In this document: piece by piece, positions 25,299-32,900 of the stretch | Numbering within the stretch: the first letter of the stretch is position 1 | Layout: each line of letters begins with the position of its first letter | Source of the DNA: Pirellulaceae bacterium | Lineage (GTDB): Bacteria > Planctomycetota > Planctomycetia > Pirellulales > Pirellulaceae | Direction of reading: 5' to 3' | NCBI GenBank assembly: GCA_028066335.1 | Contig: JALCBQ010000006.1 | Location: forward strand, 17,676 to 51,668 | DNA: 33,993 bases | Notes under the pieces: model-generated | The model's input: the letters and a program-made list of their open reading frames with translations, nothing else | Told to the model about the DNA's origin: nothing | Database searches by the model: none | Position numbers and translations under genes: made by a program

Positions 25299-25880
25299 TT
25301 AGGTCGTATCGTAGTGGTCGTGATAGAGAACGATTTTTTCAAAAAATGTGTCTCGAAGGATCGGATCTCGAAAGCCGATTTCATCGAGAGTTGGGAGTTC
25401 CATAGCTGATCGTTTAGAGGCAATGTGTAGGATTGTTTTCGTGAAGAGGCCAGGCCCTCTTTGTAAGACTGTTTCGCGGTCGCCTGGCATTTTGTATTTG
25501 CCATCGGTAAGGGCACAGCTCGGTGACTTTGTCTTGAAAAGAAATCCACTAATTCGATGACGTGCAAACAACTCTTTTCCTTTCTTGAAGCTGTAGTCCT
25601 CCATCGCTTGAGTTAAGTTACGATCTGTTTTGTCTTGTCGTAGCTCCAATTGTCCCTCTTTGAGAAAAAGGTCAATTCGTGGGCGAGGAACACCCAGGCC
25701 AATTTCAACCTCGGGACAGAGGGCGACCCACTGAACGATTTCTGAAAAATGTTCGATAATTGTCGGTTCGGTCTGATCGGTACCGTCGTAGCGAACCCTG
25801 TTTCCCCAAAGACATGAAGAGATGCCAACGGTCGGTTTGGCATTCTGTAGACGTTTTAGAAGTTTAGCAGGAAGGGGCAT
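25299..25880 (-). CDS. DUF523 family protein
   Basis: This 193-residue protein has the DUF523 hallmarks: VGISSCLWGNRVRYDG at residues 18-33, an ALCPEVEIGLGVPRPRIDL block at about 53-71, and FKTKSPSCAL (about 134-143) with a conserved Ser-Pro-Ser-Cys. The cysteines in SSCL, LCPE and PSCA are conserved and may bind a metal or cluster; the family's reaction is unknown. The DUF1722 domain fused to it in some homologues is absent. It converges with topA across about 100 bases and is divergent from the ZIP transporter gene. The ATG at 25880 opens MPLPAKLLKRL. A GTPT or sulfur-related function has been proposed for no member that I can name, so none is assigned. Confidence 0.87.
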   Translation of the reverse strand: MPLPAKLLKRLQNAKPTVGISSCLWGNRVRYDGTDQTEPTIIEHFSEIVQWVALCPEVEIGLGVPRPRIDLFLKEGQLELRQDKTDRNLTQAMEDYSFKKGKELFARHRISGFLFKTKSPSCALTDGKYKMPGDRETVLQRGPGLFTKTILHIASKRSAMELPTLDEIGFRDPILRDTFFEKIVLYHDHYDTT

Positions 25881-25986
25881 AGGATTTTAGCAGCAGTTAG
25901 GGTTCTGGAATACCAAGTCCATTGACGGGTACGAAAGATCGTCTATGATAACGGGCAAATGCAGTTCGTATGCAAAAGGGACAGAA

Positions 25987-26958
25987 ATGGATATTGTGCT
26001 ACTTGTTGTTTACTCCCTCCTTATCATGACTGCTTCTTTGGCTGGGGGCAAGCTGATTTCTTTGGTAAAAATTTCTCATCGTCAAATGCAGATGATGTTG
26101 AGCCTTATATCCGGTTTGATGCTGGGGGTTGGGATGCTCCATATGTTGCCTCATGCCGTTGTTTTCACCAGGTCGGTCGAAGATGTCGCGTGGTGGGCAT
26201 TGGTTGGGCTGCTAGGTATGTTTTACCTTCTTAGAGTCTTTCATTTTCATCAACACGATCTTATCGAGACTGAGAGCAACCACGAGATCGATCCAAGCTG
26301 CTCCCACCATAACCACAATTATGGTCATGGTAAAGGTGGCACTCCGGGGAGCACCGATCATCCTTTGGGAGAAAAGGGGAGAGGGATTGGTGGACGTCTG
26401 GGGTGGCTCGGAATAATGATTGGCCTTTCTATTCATACAATTATTGATGGGACAGCGTTGGCAGCAAATGTCTGTCTGGAGTCGAGTCACAGTGAAGATG
26501 CCTCGTCTGGTTGGTTTCCTTTATGGGGATTAGGGACTGCCCTTGCTATCTTTTTACATAAGCCCCTCGACGCGATGTCGATTTCAACGGTAATGAAAAA
26601 AGATCAATGGTCAAAGTCGTCAACAAATTTGGTCAATATATTATTCGCCTCTATGTGTCCCTTAGGGATTCTCCTCTTTTATGGAGGAATTCAATTTTTA
26701 GGAGAGGAGCAGAGTTATGTGATCGGCTGTTGCGTTGCTCTGGCTGGTGGAGTCTTTTTATGTATTGCACTTAGTGATATTCTCCCTGAAATCCACTTTC
26801 ATTCACATGACCGGTTTTTGCTCTCTTTCTGTCTACTATTAGGCGTGGCAATCGCTTACGGGATTGGCTTCCTCGAACCTGAGCACACCCACGATATTCC
26901 GGCAGAAGGATTAGACTCTCTTACAAATCCAGGGATAGACTATCTTTATATACATTAA
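25987..26958 (+). CDS. ZIP family divalent metal transporter
   Basis: This integral membrane protein has 323 residues from ATG 25987, chosen over the upstream in-frame ATG 25945 because it opens directly into the first transmembrane helix (MDIVLLVVYSLLIM) and has AAAGGGACAG before it. About eight hydrophobic helices are visible. A His-rich cytoplasmic loop follows helix III (HFHQHD, then HHNHNYGHG). Helix IV carries HTIIDGTALAAN and helix V LHKPLDAMSIS, the paired metal-binding motifs of ZIP transporters (HS..DG and HE.P). It should move Zn2+, Fe2+ or a related ion into the cytoplasm. It is monocistronic, with a short downstream gap before the kinase promoter. Family is clear; metal specificity cannot be read. 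Confidence 0.88.
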   Translation: MDIVLLVVYSLLIMTASLAGGKLISLVKISHRQMQMMLSLISGLMLGVGMLHMLPHAVVFTRSVEDVAWWALVGLLGMFYLLRVFHFHQHDLIETESNHEIDPSCSHHNHNYGHGKGGTPGSTDHPLGEKGRGIGGRLGWLGIMIGLSIHTIIDGTALAANVCLESSHSEDASSGWFPLWGLGTALAIFLHKPLDAMSISTVMKKDQWSKSSTNLVNILFASMCPLGILLFYGGIQFLGEEQSYVIGCCVALAGGVFLCIALSDILPEIHFHSHDRFLLSFCLLLGVAIAYGIGFLEPEHTHDIPAEGLDSLTNPGIDYLYIH

Positions 26959-27067
26959 CCTCATCGACATTAAAGCCTTGGCTTACGGTGTTGCTTTTTT
27001 GCCAACACGTTTCCGTAAAACGAATACCCAATTCTGTTAAATTCTTTTGAGTGTATGGCAGGAAACA

Positions 27068-27095
27068 TTGAGTCTCTTTCTCGCAACGCTATAAT
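27068..27095 (+). promoter_or_regulatory. Sigma70-type promoter upstream of the PknB-like kinase
   Basis: TTGAGT (27068-27073) and a perfect TATAAT (27090-27095) are separated by 16 bases, about 95 bases upstream of the kinase start codon. It is the best promoter match noticed in the window and would give a leader of roughly 85-90 bases. Confidence 0.55.
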
Positions 27096-27189
27096 AGAGA
27101 TCCAAAAATTATGTAAATTTATGGGCTGCATGCAAACGTAAAAACACAAGGCGAAGGCTTTGAGCAGAGCGTCTTACCGAGGATGAAAA

Positions 27190-28971
27190 ATGCAAAAAGA
27201 GACGATTGTCGGATCATACCGCATTGACGGGCAGCTAGGTCGTGGGGGTATGGGGACGGTCTATAAGGTTACTCATGAAGATACCCACGAAGTCGCTGCG
27301 CTTAAAATGTTGTCGCCTGATTTGGCTCATGAAGAAAACTTACGAGATCGGTTCTACGCAGAGATCGAAGCGCTCAAACAGTTAAAGCACCCCGGCATTG
27401 TGCAGCTCTACGGTTATGGGGAATACGAGGGAAACCTCTATTATGTCATGCAGCTTGCCGAAGGAGAGTCGCTTCAAAAAAAGCTCCATGCTCGCCATCA
27501 GTTTCGTTGGGAAGAGGTTCTCGAAATTGGCCGACAGATTTGCCTTGCTTTGCGGCATGCCCATGACCGTGGCATCGTTCACCGTGATCTTAAACCGGCA
27601 AATCTTCTTATTACCAAAGAAAATAAAATAAAGCTCCTCGATTTTGGCATCGCAAAACTTTTTGGTGTTACACACCTGACAACAGCAGGGGGTGTTTTAG
27701 GAACGATCGACTACATGTCACCCGAACAGGCAGAGGGAAAAGCTGTTACCCCTTTGAGTGACCTCTATAGCCTAGGGTGTGTTCTTTATTGTTTGTTGGC
27801 CGGTCGTCCTCCATTTCATGCAAATAGTTTACCCGAAATCGTCGAAAAAATTCGTCATCAAAAGCCGACCCGTATCTCTTACCACGTCGCTGAAATTCCA
27901 GAAGCTTTTGAAAAGATTATCCACCGTCTCCTTGCTAAAAAAGGGAACGAGCGTATTTTAACTGCTCAGGCTGCTTACAAACGACTCGGTGAAGTCCCTT
28001 TGGAAATTCAAAGGCCACCTGCTCAAAAAGGGGAGGCGGCGGGACAGTCCCGTATTGTCACGGTTGGAACACCACCTGACGATGGAAAAAAGAAGCCAAG
28101 ACCCGAGAAAGAGGCCGGGCAGGGAACAGCAGGAAAAGGGTATCCAAAAACTGAACGACAAGAGGCCAGCGATTCGATCGAACATACGCTCCAAGCGACT
28201 CAGGCGATCGTTTCAGCCGACACGGATGTCGATTTCGTATTAGACTCGCCCTCAGCAATGCAAAGTAAACGTGCCAAATTTACACGTGTTTCTGAATCTG
28301 AGCTAGGTGGCCGTGACGAAGAATGGTATCAACAGTCGACTTCGTGGCTTGCTATAGGGACTCTTTGCTTGTTGTTTATCCTCATGGTCGGAGGGGGTTG
28401 GTACCTTATGCAACCTCTTAGCGAAGAAGACCTTTATCAAAAGATCGTAACAGAGCAAGAGTCTGGGAACCTTCTCGAACTAGAGGACGAAGTCGAGACA
28501 TTCCTGGAACATTATCCTCATAGTCAGCAGGCTCAAGAGATTACGAATTTGCAAAGTGTGATCAAACAACAACTCTATCGCCAAAATCTTGAGCGTCGTC
28601 AAAACACATCTCGGAGTATCTCACCTTTAGAAAGGCTCTACCTTGATGCAACCGAAAAAGACCGTTCAAGAGAAGAGAGTCGAGAGGCTTTGCTCGCTTT
28701 GAGGAACCTTTTGGCTCATCAAGATAAACTCACCAGCGAGCAAGAGAGGCTCGGTGAGGTCGTTTCGGAACGTCTGGTCGAGCTCGAACAAGAACCGAAA
28801 GTTCCCGAGGGGGTCGCCGATTTTTTCAAAGATCAAGCCAATCGGGTACGGCAGATCGCTCCAGAAAACCGTCGTGCCGCGAGAGAGCTATTGGCAAGCT
28901 TGCAGACTCTATATGGTCACGAAGAGTGGGCCCAGGAAGAGCTAAGCTTGTTAAGTCGATTACTTCGCTAG
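27190..28971 (+). CDS. PknB-type transmembrane serine/threonine protein kinase
   Basis: The 593-residue protein has an N-terminal Hanks kinase domain (residues about 10-275). The glycine loop GQLGRGGMGTVY lies at 14-25, the ATP-anchoring Lys39 in AALKML, catalytic HRDLKPANLL (131-140) with Asp133, and DFGIAK (151-156). The activation segment is THLTTAGGVLGTIDYMSPEQ. Residues 280-380 are a Lys/Glu/Gln-rich juxtamembrane linker. One transmembrane helix lies at about 385-405. A helical, charged region of some 185 residues follows outside the membrane; it has no PASTA repeats and may form coiled coils or a TPR-like sensor. ATG 27190 has GAGG eight bases upstream. The eboE-like gene starts 13 bases after its stop, so the two are probably co-transcribed. 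All catalytic residues are present, so it should be active. Confidence 0.94.
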   Translation: MQKETIVGSYRIDGQLGRGGMGTVYKVTHEDTHEVAALKMLSPDLAHEENLRDRFYAEIEALKQLKHPGIVQLYGYGEYEGNLYYVMQLAEGESLQKKLHARHQFRWEEVLEIGRQICLALRHAHDRGIVHRDLKPANLLITKENKIKLLDFGIAKLFGVTHLTTAGGVLGTIDYMSPEQAEGKAVTPLSDLYSLGCVLYCLLAGRPPFHANSLPEIVEKIRHQKPTRISYHVAEIPEAFEKIIHRLLAKKGNERILTAQAAYKRLGEVPLEIQRPPAQKGEAAGQSRIVTVGTPPDDGKKKPRPEKEAGQGTAGKGYPKTERQEASDSIEHTLQATQAIVSADTDVDFVLDSPSAMQSKRAKFTRVSESELGGRDEEWYQQSTSWLAIGTLCLLFILMVGGGWYLMQPLSEEDLYQKIVTEQESGNLLELEDEVETFLEHYPHSQQAQEITNLQSVIKQQLYRQNLERRQNTSRSISPLERLYLDATEKDRSREESREALLALRNLLAHQDKLTSEQERLGEVVSERLVELEQEPKVPEGVADFFKDQANRVRQIAPENRRAARELLASLQTLYGHEEWAQEELSLLSRLLR

Positions 28972-28984
28972 GGACTGAAAGTTT

Positions 28985-30268
28985 ATGGATTTTAGTTACT
29001 GTACGAACCTCCACTCGGCTGAAAATCTTGAAGAATTAAAAAGGAACCTTTTGGCCCACTTTCGACTCGAGCAGAGTCTAGATATTGACCCTTCTGTGAA
29101 AGGGACCTCAACGTTTGAATCTGGTGCCCGACCTCGTTTGGGACTTTGGTTTTCAGGTCGGTGCGCCAGGGAGCTTGTCGAAAAAGAACGATGTCGTCAG
29201 TTTCGATCGTGGCTAGAAAAATATCAATTCTCGGTAACGACGATCAACGGTTTTCCTTATGGAGACTTTCATGGTAAAACGGTCAAACATAGTGTTTATG
29301 CCCCATCTTGGGCGCAACAAGACCGACTCGACTATACCCGAAACCTCGTTGTCATTTTGACGGAATTACTTCCTGAAGGTAAAACCGGGACGATTTCGAC
29401 AGTGCCGATCGGATGGGCTGGCCTAATTGATAACGATTGTAAAAAAAGGGCGGCCCAAAACCTTCTGACAATCGTTACCGAACTCGAGGAAAATTATCAA
29501 CAAAGTGGCAAGAAAATCGTTCTTTGCCTTGAACCTGAACCCGGTTGCCTCTTGGAACAGAGTGACCAGGTCGTCACTTTTTTTGAGAGGTACCTCTATG
29601 TTGATCAAAATGAAGGAGGGCGAAAAAAGATTCGTCGACATCTTCAGGTTTGTCATGATGTTTGTCACTCGGCTGTTATGTTCGAACCGCAACAGGAAGC
29701 GGTAAAAACGTACCGCCGTGGTGAAATTGGTATCGGCAAAGTCCAGATTTCTTCGGCACTTTCGGTACCGTTTGCAAAGCTATCACTTGAGGAAAAAAAG
29801 CAAGCTCTCAGGGAGCTTGGTAATTTTGCCGAAGATCGATATTTGCACCAGTCGGTTCTGGTAAATGATCATGGCGAGCGAGTCTTCTTTGACGATTTAC
29901 CCAAAGGGCTCAAGGAACTGGAAAAAGAGAATGTTCTTGCACGGGGTACCGAGCTACGAGTCCATTTCCATGTTCCCATTTTTGCTGATCGCCTTGGTCT
30001 CCTTTCGACGACTCAGGAAGAGATTGGTAAATTCTTGTCGGCCCTCGAAGAATATGGTGGCATATCGCCTGAGTTTGAAATAGAGACATATGCCTGGTCG
30101 GTCTTACCTGATAGAGTGGCCCCTGTTTCTGGTGGAGATCAAAACCTCGTCAACCTTACCAACCAGGAAACACTTTTGGCGGAAGGAATCGCTCAAGAGT
30201 GCCGATGGTTTCACAATCTTCTGGAGAGTAGGAGCAGCTCAAAACAGAAATCAAAAATAGCTCTTTAA
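28985..30268 (+). CDS. eboE: EboE-like metabolite-traffic protein (sugar phosphate isomerase/epimerase-like)
   Basis: The 427-residue protein has the EboE N-terminus: FSYCTNLHSAENLEEL at 3-18, LGLWFSGRCARELV, then TTINGFPYGDFHG and VKHSVYAPSWAQQDRLDYT, followed by LLPEGKTGTISTVPIGWAG. A LCLEPEPGCLLE segment and VCHDVCHSAVMFE supply carboxylate and histidine residues of a TIM-barrel metal site as in xylose isomerase-like enzymes. EboE belongs to the ebo cluster, which in cyanobacteria is needed to bring a scytonemin precursor to the periplasm; its reaction is unknown. The gene lies 13 bases after the kinase gene and 130 bases before the eboD-like gene. The start ATG 28985 lacks a strong ribosome binding site. 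EboE identity rests on recognition of these blocks; EboA, B, C and F are not in the window. Confidence 0.8.
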   Translation: MDFSYCTNLHSAENLEELKRNLLAHFRLEQSLDIDPSVKGTSTFESGARPRLGLWFSGRCARELVEKERCRQFRSWLEKYQFSVTTINGFPYGDFHGKTVKHSVYAPSWAQQDRLDYTRNLVVILTELLPEGKTGTISTVPIGWAGLIDNDCKKRAAQNLLTIVTELEENYQQSGKKIVLCLEPEPGCLLEQSDQVVTFFERYLYVDQNEGGRKKIRRHLQVCHDVCHSAVMFEPQQEAVKTYRRGEIGIGKVQISSALSVPFAKLSLEEKKQALRELGNFAEDRYLHQSVLVNDHGERVFFDDLPKGLKELEKENVLARGTELRVHFHVPIFADRLGLLSTTQEEIGKFLSALEEYGGISPEFEIETYAWSVLPDRVAPVSGGDQNLVNLTNQETLLAEGIAQECRWFHNLLESRSSSKQKSKIAL

Positions 30269-30325
30269 AAGAGGAGAGTAAAGGATTTCTTGCCTTTTCC
30301 GGCTAATTTTGTTAGACTTCTCTGA

Positions 30326-30341
30326 GGCCCTGACAAGGGCC
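30326..30341. repeat. Short GC hairpin between the eboE-like and eboD-like genes
   Basis: GGCCCT (30326-30331) and AGGGCC (30336-30341) form a perfect 6-bp stem with loop GACA. No T-run follows, so it is not a typical terminator; it might affect mRNA folding in the 130-base spacer. Confidence 0.4.
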
Positions 30342-30398
30342 ATAATACAAAACAAGTGTACGACCACCTTTGCTACTCAACTGACATGAGGCCTGGCG

Positions 30399-31667
30399 TT
30401 GAATCGCTCTCATACTCGCACCACACCCCCGAATGCCCATATTTCCAAATCTCGCTCTTTAGTGAACGAGTGTCACTTTTCTGAAGAGGCCGTTCATGAA
30501 AATGAGGTCGATTTTGTCGTCCCTTTTTGTCATCGAAACTACTTTCTTAATGATCTTTTTGGGCGTCACCGGGCGATATTGGCCGAACTTTTGGTTGCTA
30601 ACAGCCGACTCTCTTTTGAGAAAGGTGAGCGGGTCAAAGCTCAGTTTTGGGTCGATGAAAATGTCGCATTGGCTCATGCCGATCTTATCGAGAAAATCGA
30701 TCGATTTTGTAGTGAATACGCCAAGACGATCGAGAGTGTGTCGGCTGTACAAATCGTCCCCGGGGGAGAGGCGATCAAAAACGATATCCATATTCAAGAG
30801 CGAATGCTCAAGGTTTTTAACGCTGCAAATCTTGACCGACAAAGCTACGTGATTGTTCTCGGGGGTGGGGCCGTTCTCGACGCTGTCGGCTTTGCATGTA
30901 CAATCGCCCATCGGGGGTTGCGCCTCATTCGTATACCGACGACGACCCTGGCTCAGACAGATTCGGCTGTCGGGGTGAAAAATGGGATTAACCTTTTTCA
31001 AAAGAAGAATTGGCTCGGGGCGTTTGGGGTCCCTTTTGCTGTTTTCAACGATAGGCAATTGTTGACGACCCTTTCTCATGACGATTTTATTAGTGGTTTT
31101 TCAGAGGCGGTCAAAGTCGCTCTTTTAAAGAGCCCTACCGATTTTCGCGAGTTACAACAAAACGCCAAAGAGATTGCCAGAAGGAACCCCGACGCATACT
31201 GGCCACTGATTGTTCGGTCGGCCGAGGCCCATCTGGCCCATATTACCGAAGGGGGAGACCCCTTTGAAATGCTCGAGGCCAGGCCCCTCGATTTTGGTCA
31301 TTGGTCGGCACACAAGCTAGAAGCGATGTCAAATTTTACCCTCTCACATGGCCATGCGGTCGCTATTGGAGTTGCACTGGATACCCTCTATTCTCAAGAG
31401 GTACTGGGGCTTTCAGGTGATAAGGTCGAGGCAGTCTTACAAACTTTGACCGAGATCGGTTTTAGCCTGTGGCACCCCCTTCTTGAAGAATCTGGTCTCC
31501 TCTTTGAAGGGCTTGAAGAGTTTCGTCAACACCTGGGTGGTCGCTTGACGATTACCCTTCTAAAAGATATTGGCAAGCCTGTCGAAGTTCATGAGATCGA
31601 TTGGCAAAAAATGAGGCGAGCATCTGAGAAATTGCGAGGGTTCGCCACTCCCTACGCCCCTATATAA
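30399..31667 (+). CDS. eboD: EboD-like 3-dehydroquinate synthase homologue
   Basis: This 422-residue protein is of the dehydroquinate synthase (DHQS) superfamily. The NAD-binding part has VPGGEAIKND, the LGGGAVLDAVGF glycine motif and IRIPTTTLAQTDSAVGVKNGIN. The metal ligands of DHQS are apparent: Glu in GFSEAVKVALL, and His residues in LDFGHWSAHKLE and LSHGHAVAIG. It is therefore likely a working sugar-phosphate cyclase. The pairing with eboE directs it to EboD and not to AroB of the shikimate pathway. The N-terminal about 40 residues before VPFCHRNYF are extra. The start is uncertain: TTG 30399 has a GAGG upstream, GTG 30462 is an alternative. A 130-base gap separates it from eboE. An AroB-like or 2-epi-5-epi-valiolone-type cyclase remains possible. 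Confidence 0.8.
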   Translation: MNRSHTRTTPPNAHISKSRSLVNECHFSEEAVHENEVDFVVPFCHRNYFLNDLFGRHRAILAELLVANSRLSFEKGERVKAQFWVDENVALAHADLIEKIDRFCSEYAKTIESVSAVQIVPGGEAIKNDIHIQERMLKVFNAANLDRQSYVIVLGGGAVLDAVGFACTIAHRGLRLIRIPTTTLAQTDSAVGVKNGINLFQKKNWLGAFGVPFAVFNDRQLLTTLSHDDFISGFSEAVKVALLKSPTDFRELQQNAKEIARRNPDAYWPLIVRSAEAHLAHITEGGDPFEMLEARPLDFGHWSAHKLEAMSNFTLSHGHAVAIGVALDTLYSQEVLGLSGDKVEAVLQTLTEIGFSLWHPLLEESGLLFEGLEEFRQHLGGRLTITLLKDIGKPVEVHEIDWQKMRRASEKLRGFATPYAPI

Positions 31668-31772
31668 TGGGCCTCTTTTTCATTAGGTTTTATAAAAGCA
31701 AGCCTGCTTGGAGGTTTTGAGAAGCAATAGCTTATTGCCATATCAATGGTAGGCAGGTTAGTTAAAAAGTGA

Positions 31773-32375
31773 TTAGTGAAGGTCTTGTCGGCCCGAAAGA
31801 GCGTCGGCGAGAATCTCTTTATTGGTAAATTCTAAAACGCTACCAGTCGTTACGCCCCGTGCCAGGCGAGAAATTTTTATTGGATATTTCGCCAACATAT
31901 TCGAGATGTAAAGGGAGGTTCCATCCCCTTCAACGGTCGGGTTGGTTGCCATAATCACCTCTTCAAAATTTCCTTGCGGAATACGTTCAAGAAGGCTGTC
32001 AACGGTCAGCTGCTCTGGGCCAACACCTTCTAGAGGGGCAATACGTCCTAGCAAAACGTGATAGAGGCCACGATAGACACCGGATTGTTCAAGAGCAATC
32101 ACATCACGGGGTTGCTCGACGATACACAAGAGGGTTTGATCGCGAGTTGGATCTTGGCAGATTTCGCATGTCTCTTCTTCGGCCAGATAATAACAGTGTT
32201 TACAGTAGTGGACGTTTTCGCGAACATCAACGATAGCACTGGCGAGGGCGAGTGCTTCTTTTTTATTGACACGCAGGAGGTGATAAGCCATCCTTTCCGC
32301 CGACTTTTTTCCAACGCCGGGAAGTTTGGCAAGTTGTTCGATTAATAGAGAGAGTGATTGGGTTATTTGTGCCAT
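31773..32375 (-). CDS. recR: Recombination mediator protein RecR
   Basis: RecR works with RecO (and RecF) to load RecA on single-stranded DNA gaps. From ATG 32375 it has 200 residues, the family's usual length; a TTG six codons upstream is less likely. The sequence shows the helix-hairpin-helix LAKLPGVGKKSAERMAYHLL, a Cys4 zinc finger (CKHC at about 61-64, then CEIC), and the Toprim domain beginning LCIVEQPRDVIALE with YHVLLGRIAPLEG and ATNPTVEGD. The C-terminus has a RLARGVTTGSVLEF segment close to the family's RLAxGLPxGxxLEY. It is the last gene of the dnaX-ybaB-recR group, 69 bases after ybaB. Very secure. Confidence 0.96.
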   Translation of the reverse strand: MAQITQSLSLLIEQLAKLPGVGKKSAERMAYHLLRVNKKEALALASAIVDVRENVHYCKHCYYLAEEETCEICQDPTRDQTLLCIVEQPRDVIALEQSGVYRGLYHVLLGRIAPLEGVGPEQLTVDSLLERIPQGNFEEVIMATNPTVEGDGTSLYISNMLAKYPIKISRLARGVTTGSVLEFTNKEILADALSGRQDLH

Positions 32376-32444
32376 GTTTACCAGAGTTTGCAAAAAATGG
32401 AAGGAGCACCGTATCTGTTTGAGGTTTGAATAACGATTGAGAAC

Positions 32445-32798
32445 CTATTTAGGCTGGGTGAATTGGCTCATCGCTTCGTCGAGGCCGGGGAGGTTCATGT
32501 CACCGGTGAGTGACTGCATCGCTTGAACGTGAAGTTCTTTTGATTTAGCGACAGCTTGGTTAACGGCAGCGGGAAGAAGACTCTCGAGCATCTCCTGATC
32601 CTGTTTTGCAATAAGGTCAGGTTCGATCGTAATTTTTAAAACCTCTCCTAAACCATTGACTTCGGCGACGACCATACCAGCACCGGCACTACCCTGAACA
32701 CGTTCGTGCTTTAGCTTTTCAGTAACCTCTTGCATTTTTTCATTGATGCTACCTGCCTGTTTCATTACCGAGGCGAGATCTGACAGCTTTTTGAACAT
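32445..32798 (-). CDS. ybaB: YbaB/EbfC nucleoid-associated protein
   Basis: A 117-residue DNA-binding protein of the YbaB/EbfC family. It starts MFKKLSDLASVMKQAGSINEKMQEV (helix I), contains the small strand AGAGMVVAEVNGLGEVLKITIEP, and ends in helices (MLESLLPAAVNQAVAKSKEL). Dimers bind DNA without strong sequence preference and affect nucleoid structure and expression. The ATG at 32798 has AAGGAG upstream with 10 bases spacing, one of the best ribosome binding sites in the window. It lies between dnaX and recR in the conserved order found in most bacteria, 102 bases after the dnaX stop. Confidence 0.94.
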   Translation of the reverse strand: MFKKLSDLASVMKQAGSINEKMQEVTEKLKHERVQGSAGAGMVVAEVNGLGEVLKITIEPDLIAKQDQEMLESLLPAAVNQAVAKSKELHVQAMQSLTGDMNLPGLDEAMSQFTQPK

Positions 32799-32900
32799 AT
32801 AAGAAAAGCTCCTTAAAAAAAGAGTTTTGTACGCAAGGAAAAAGGGAACTCAGATATTCTATTCTAACGAAAAGTCACTCTCTACGAAAAGGGGAACTTG

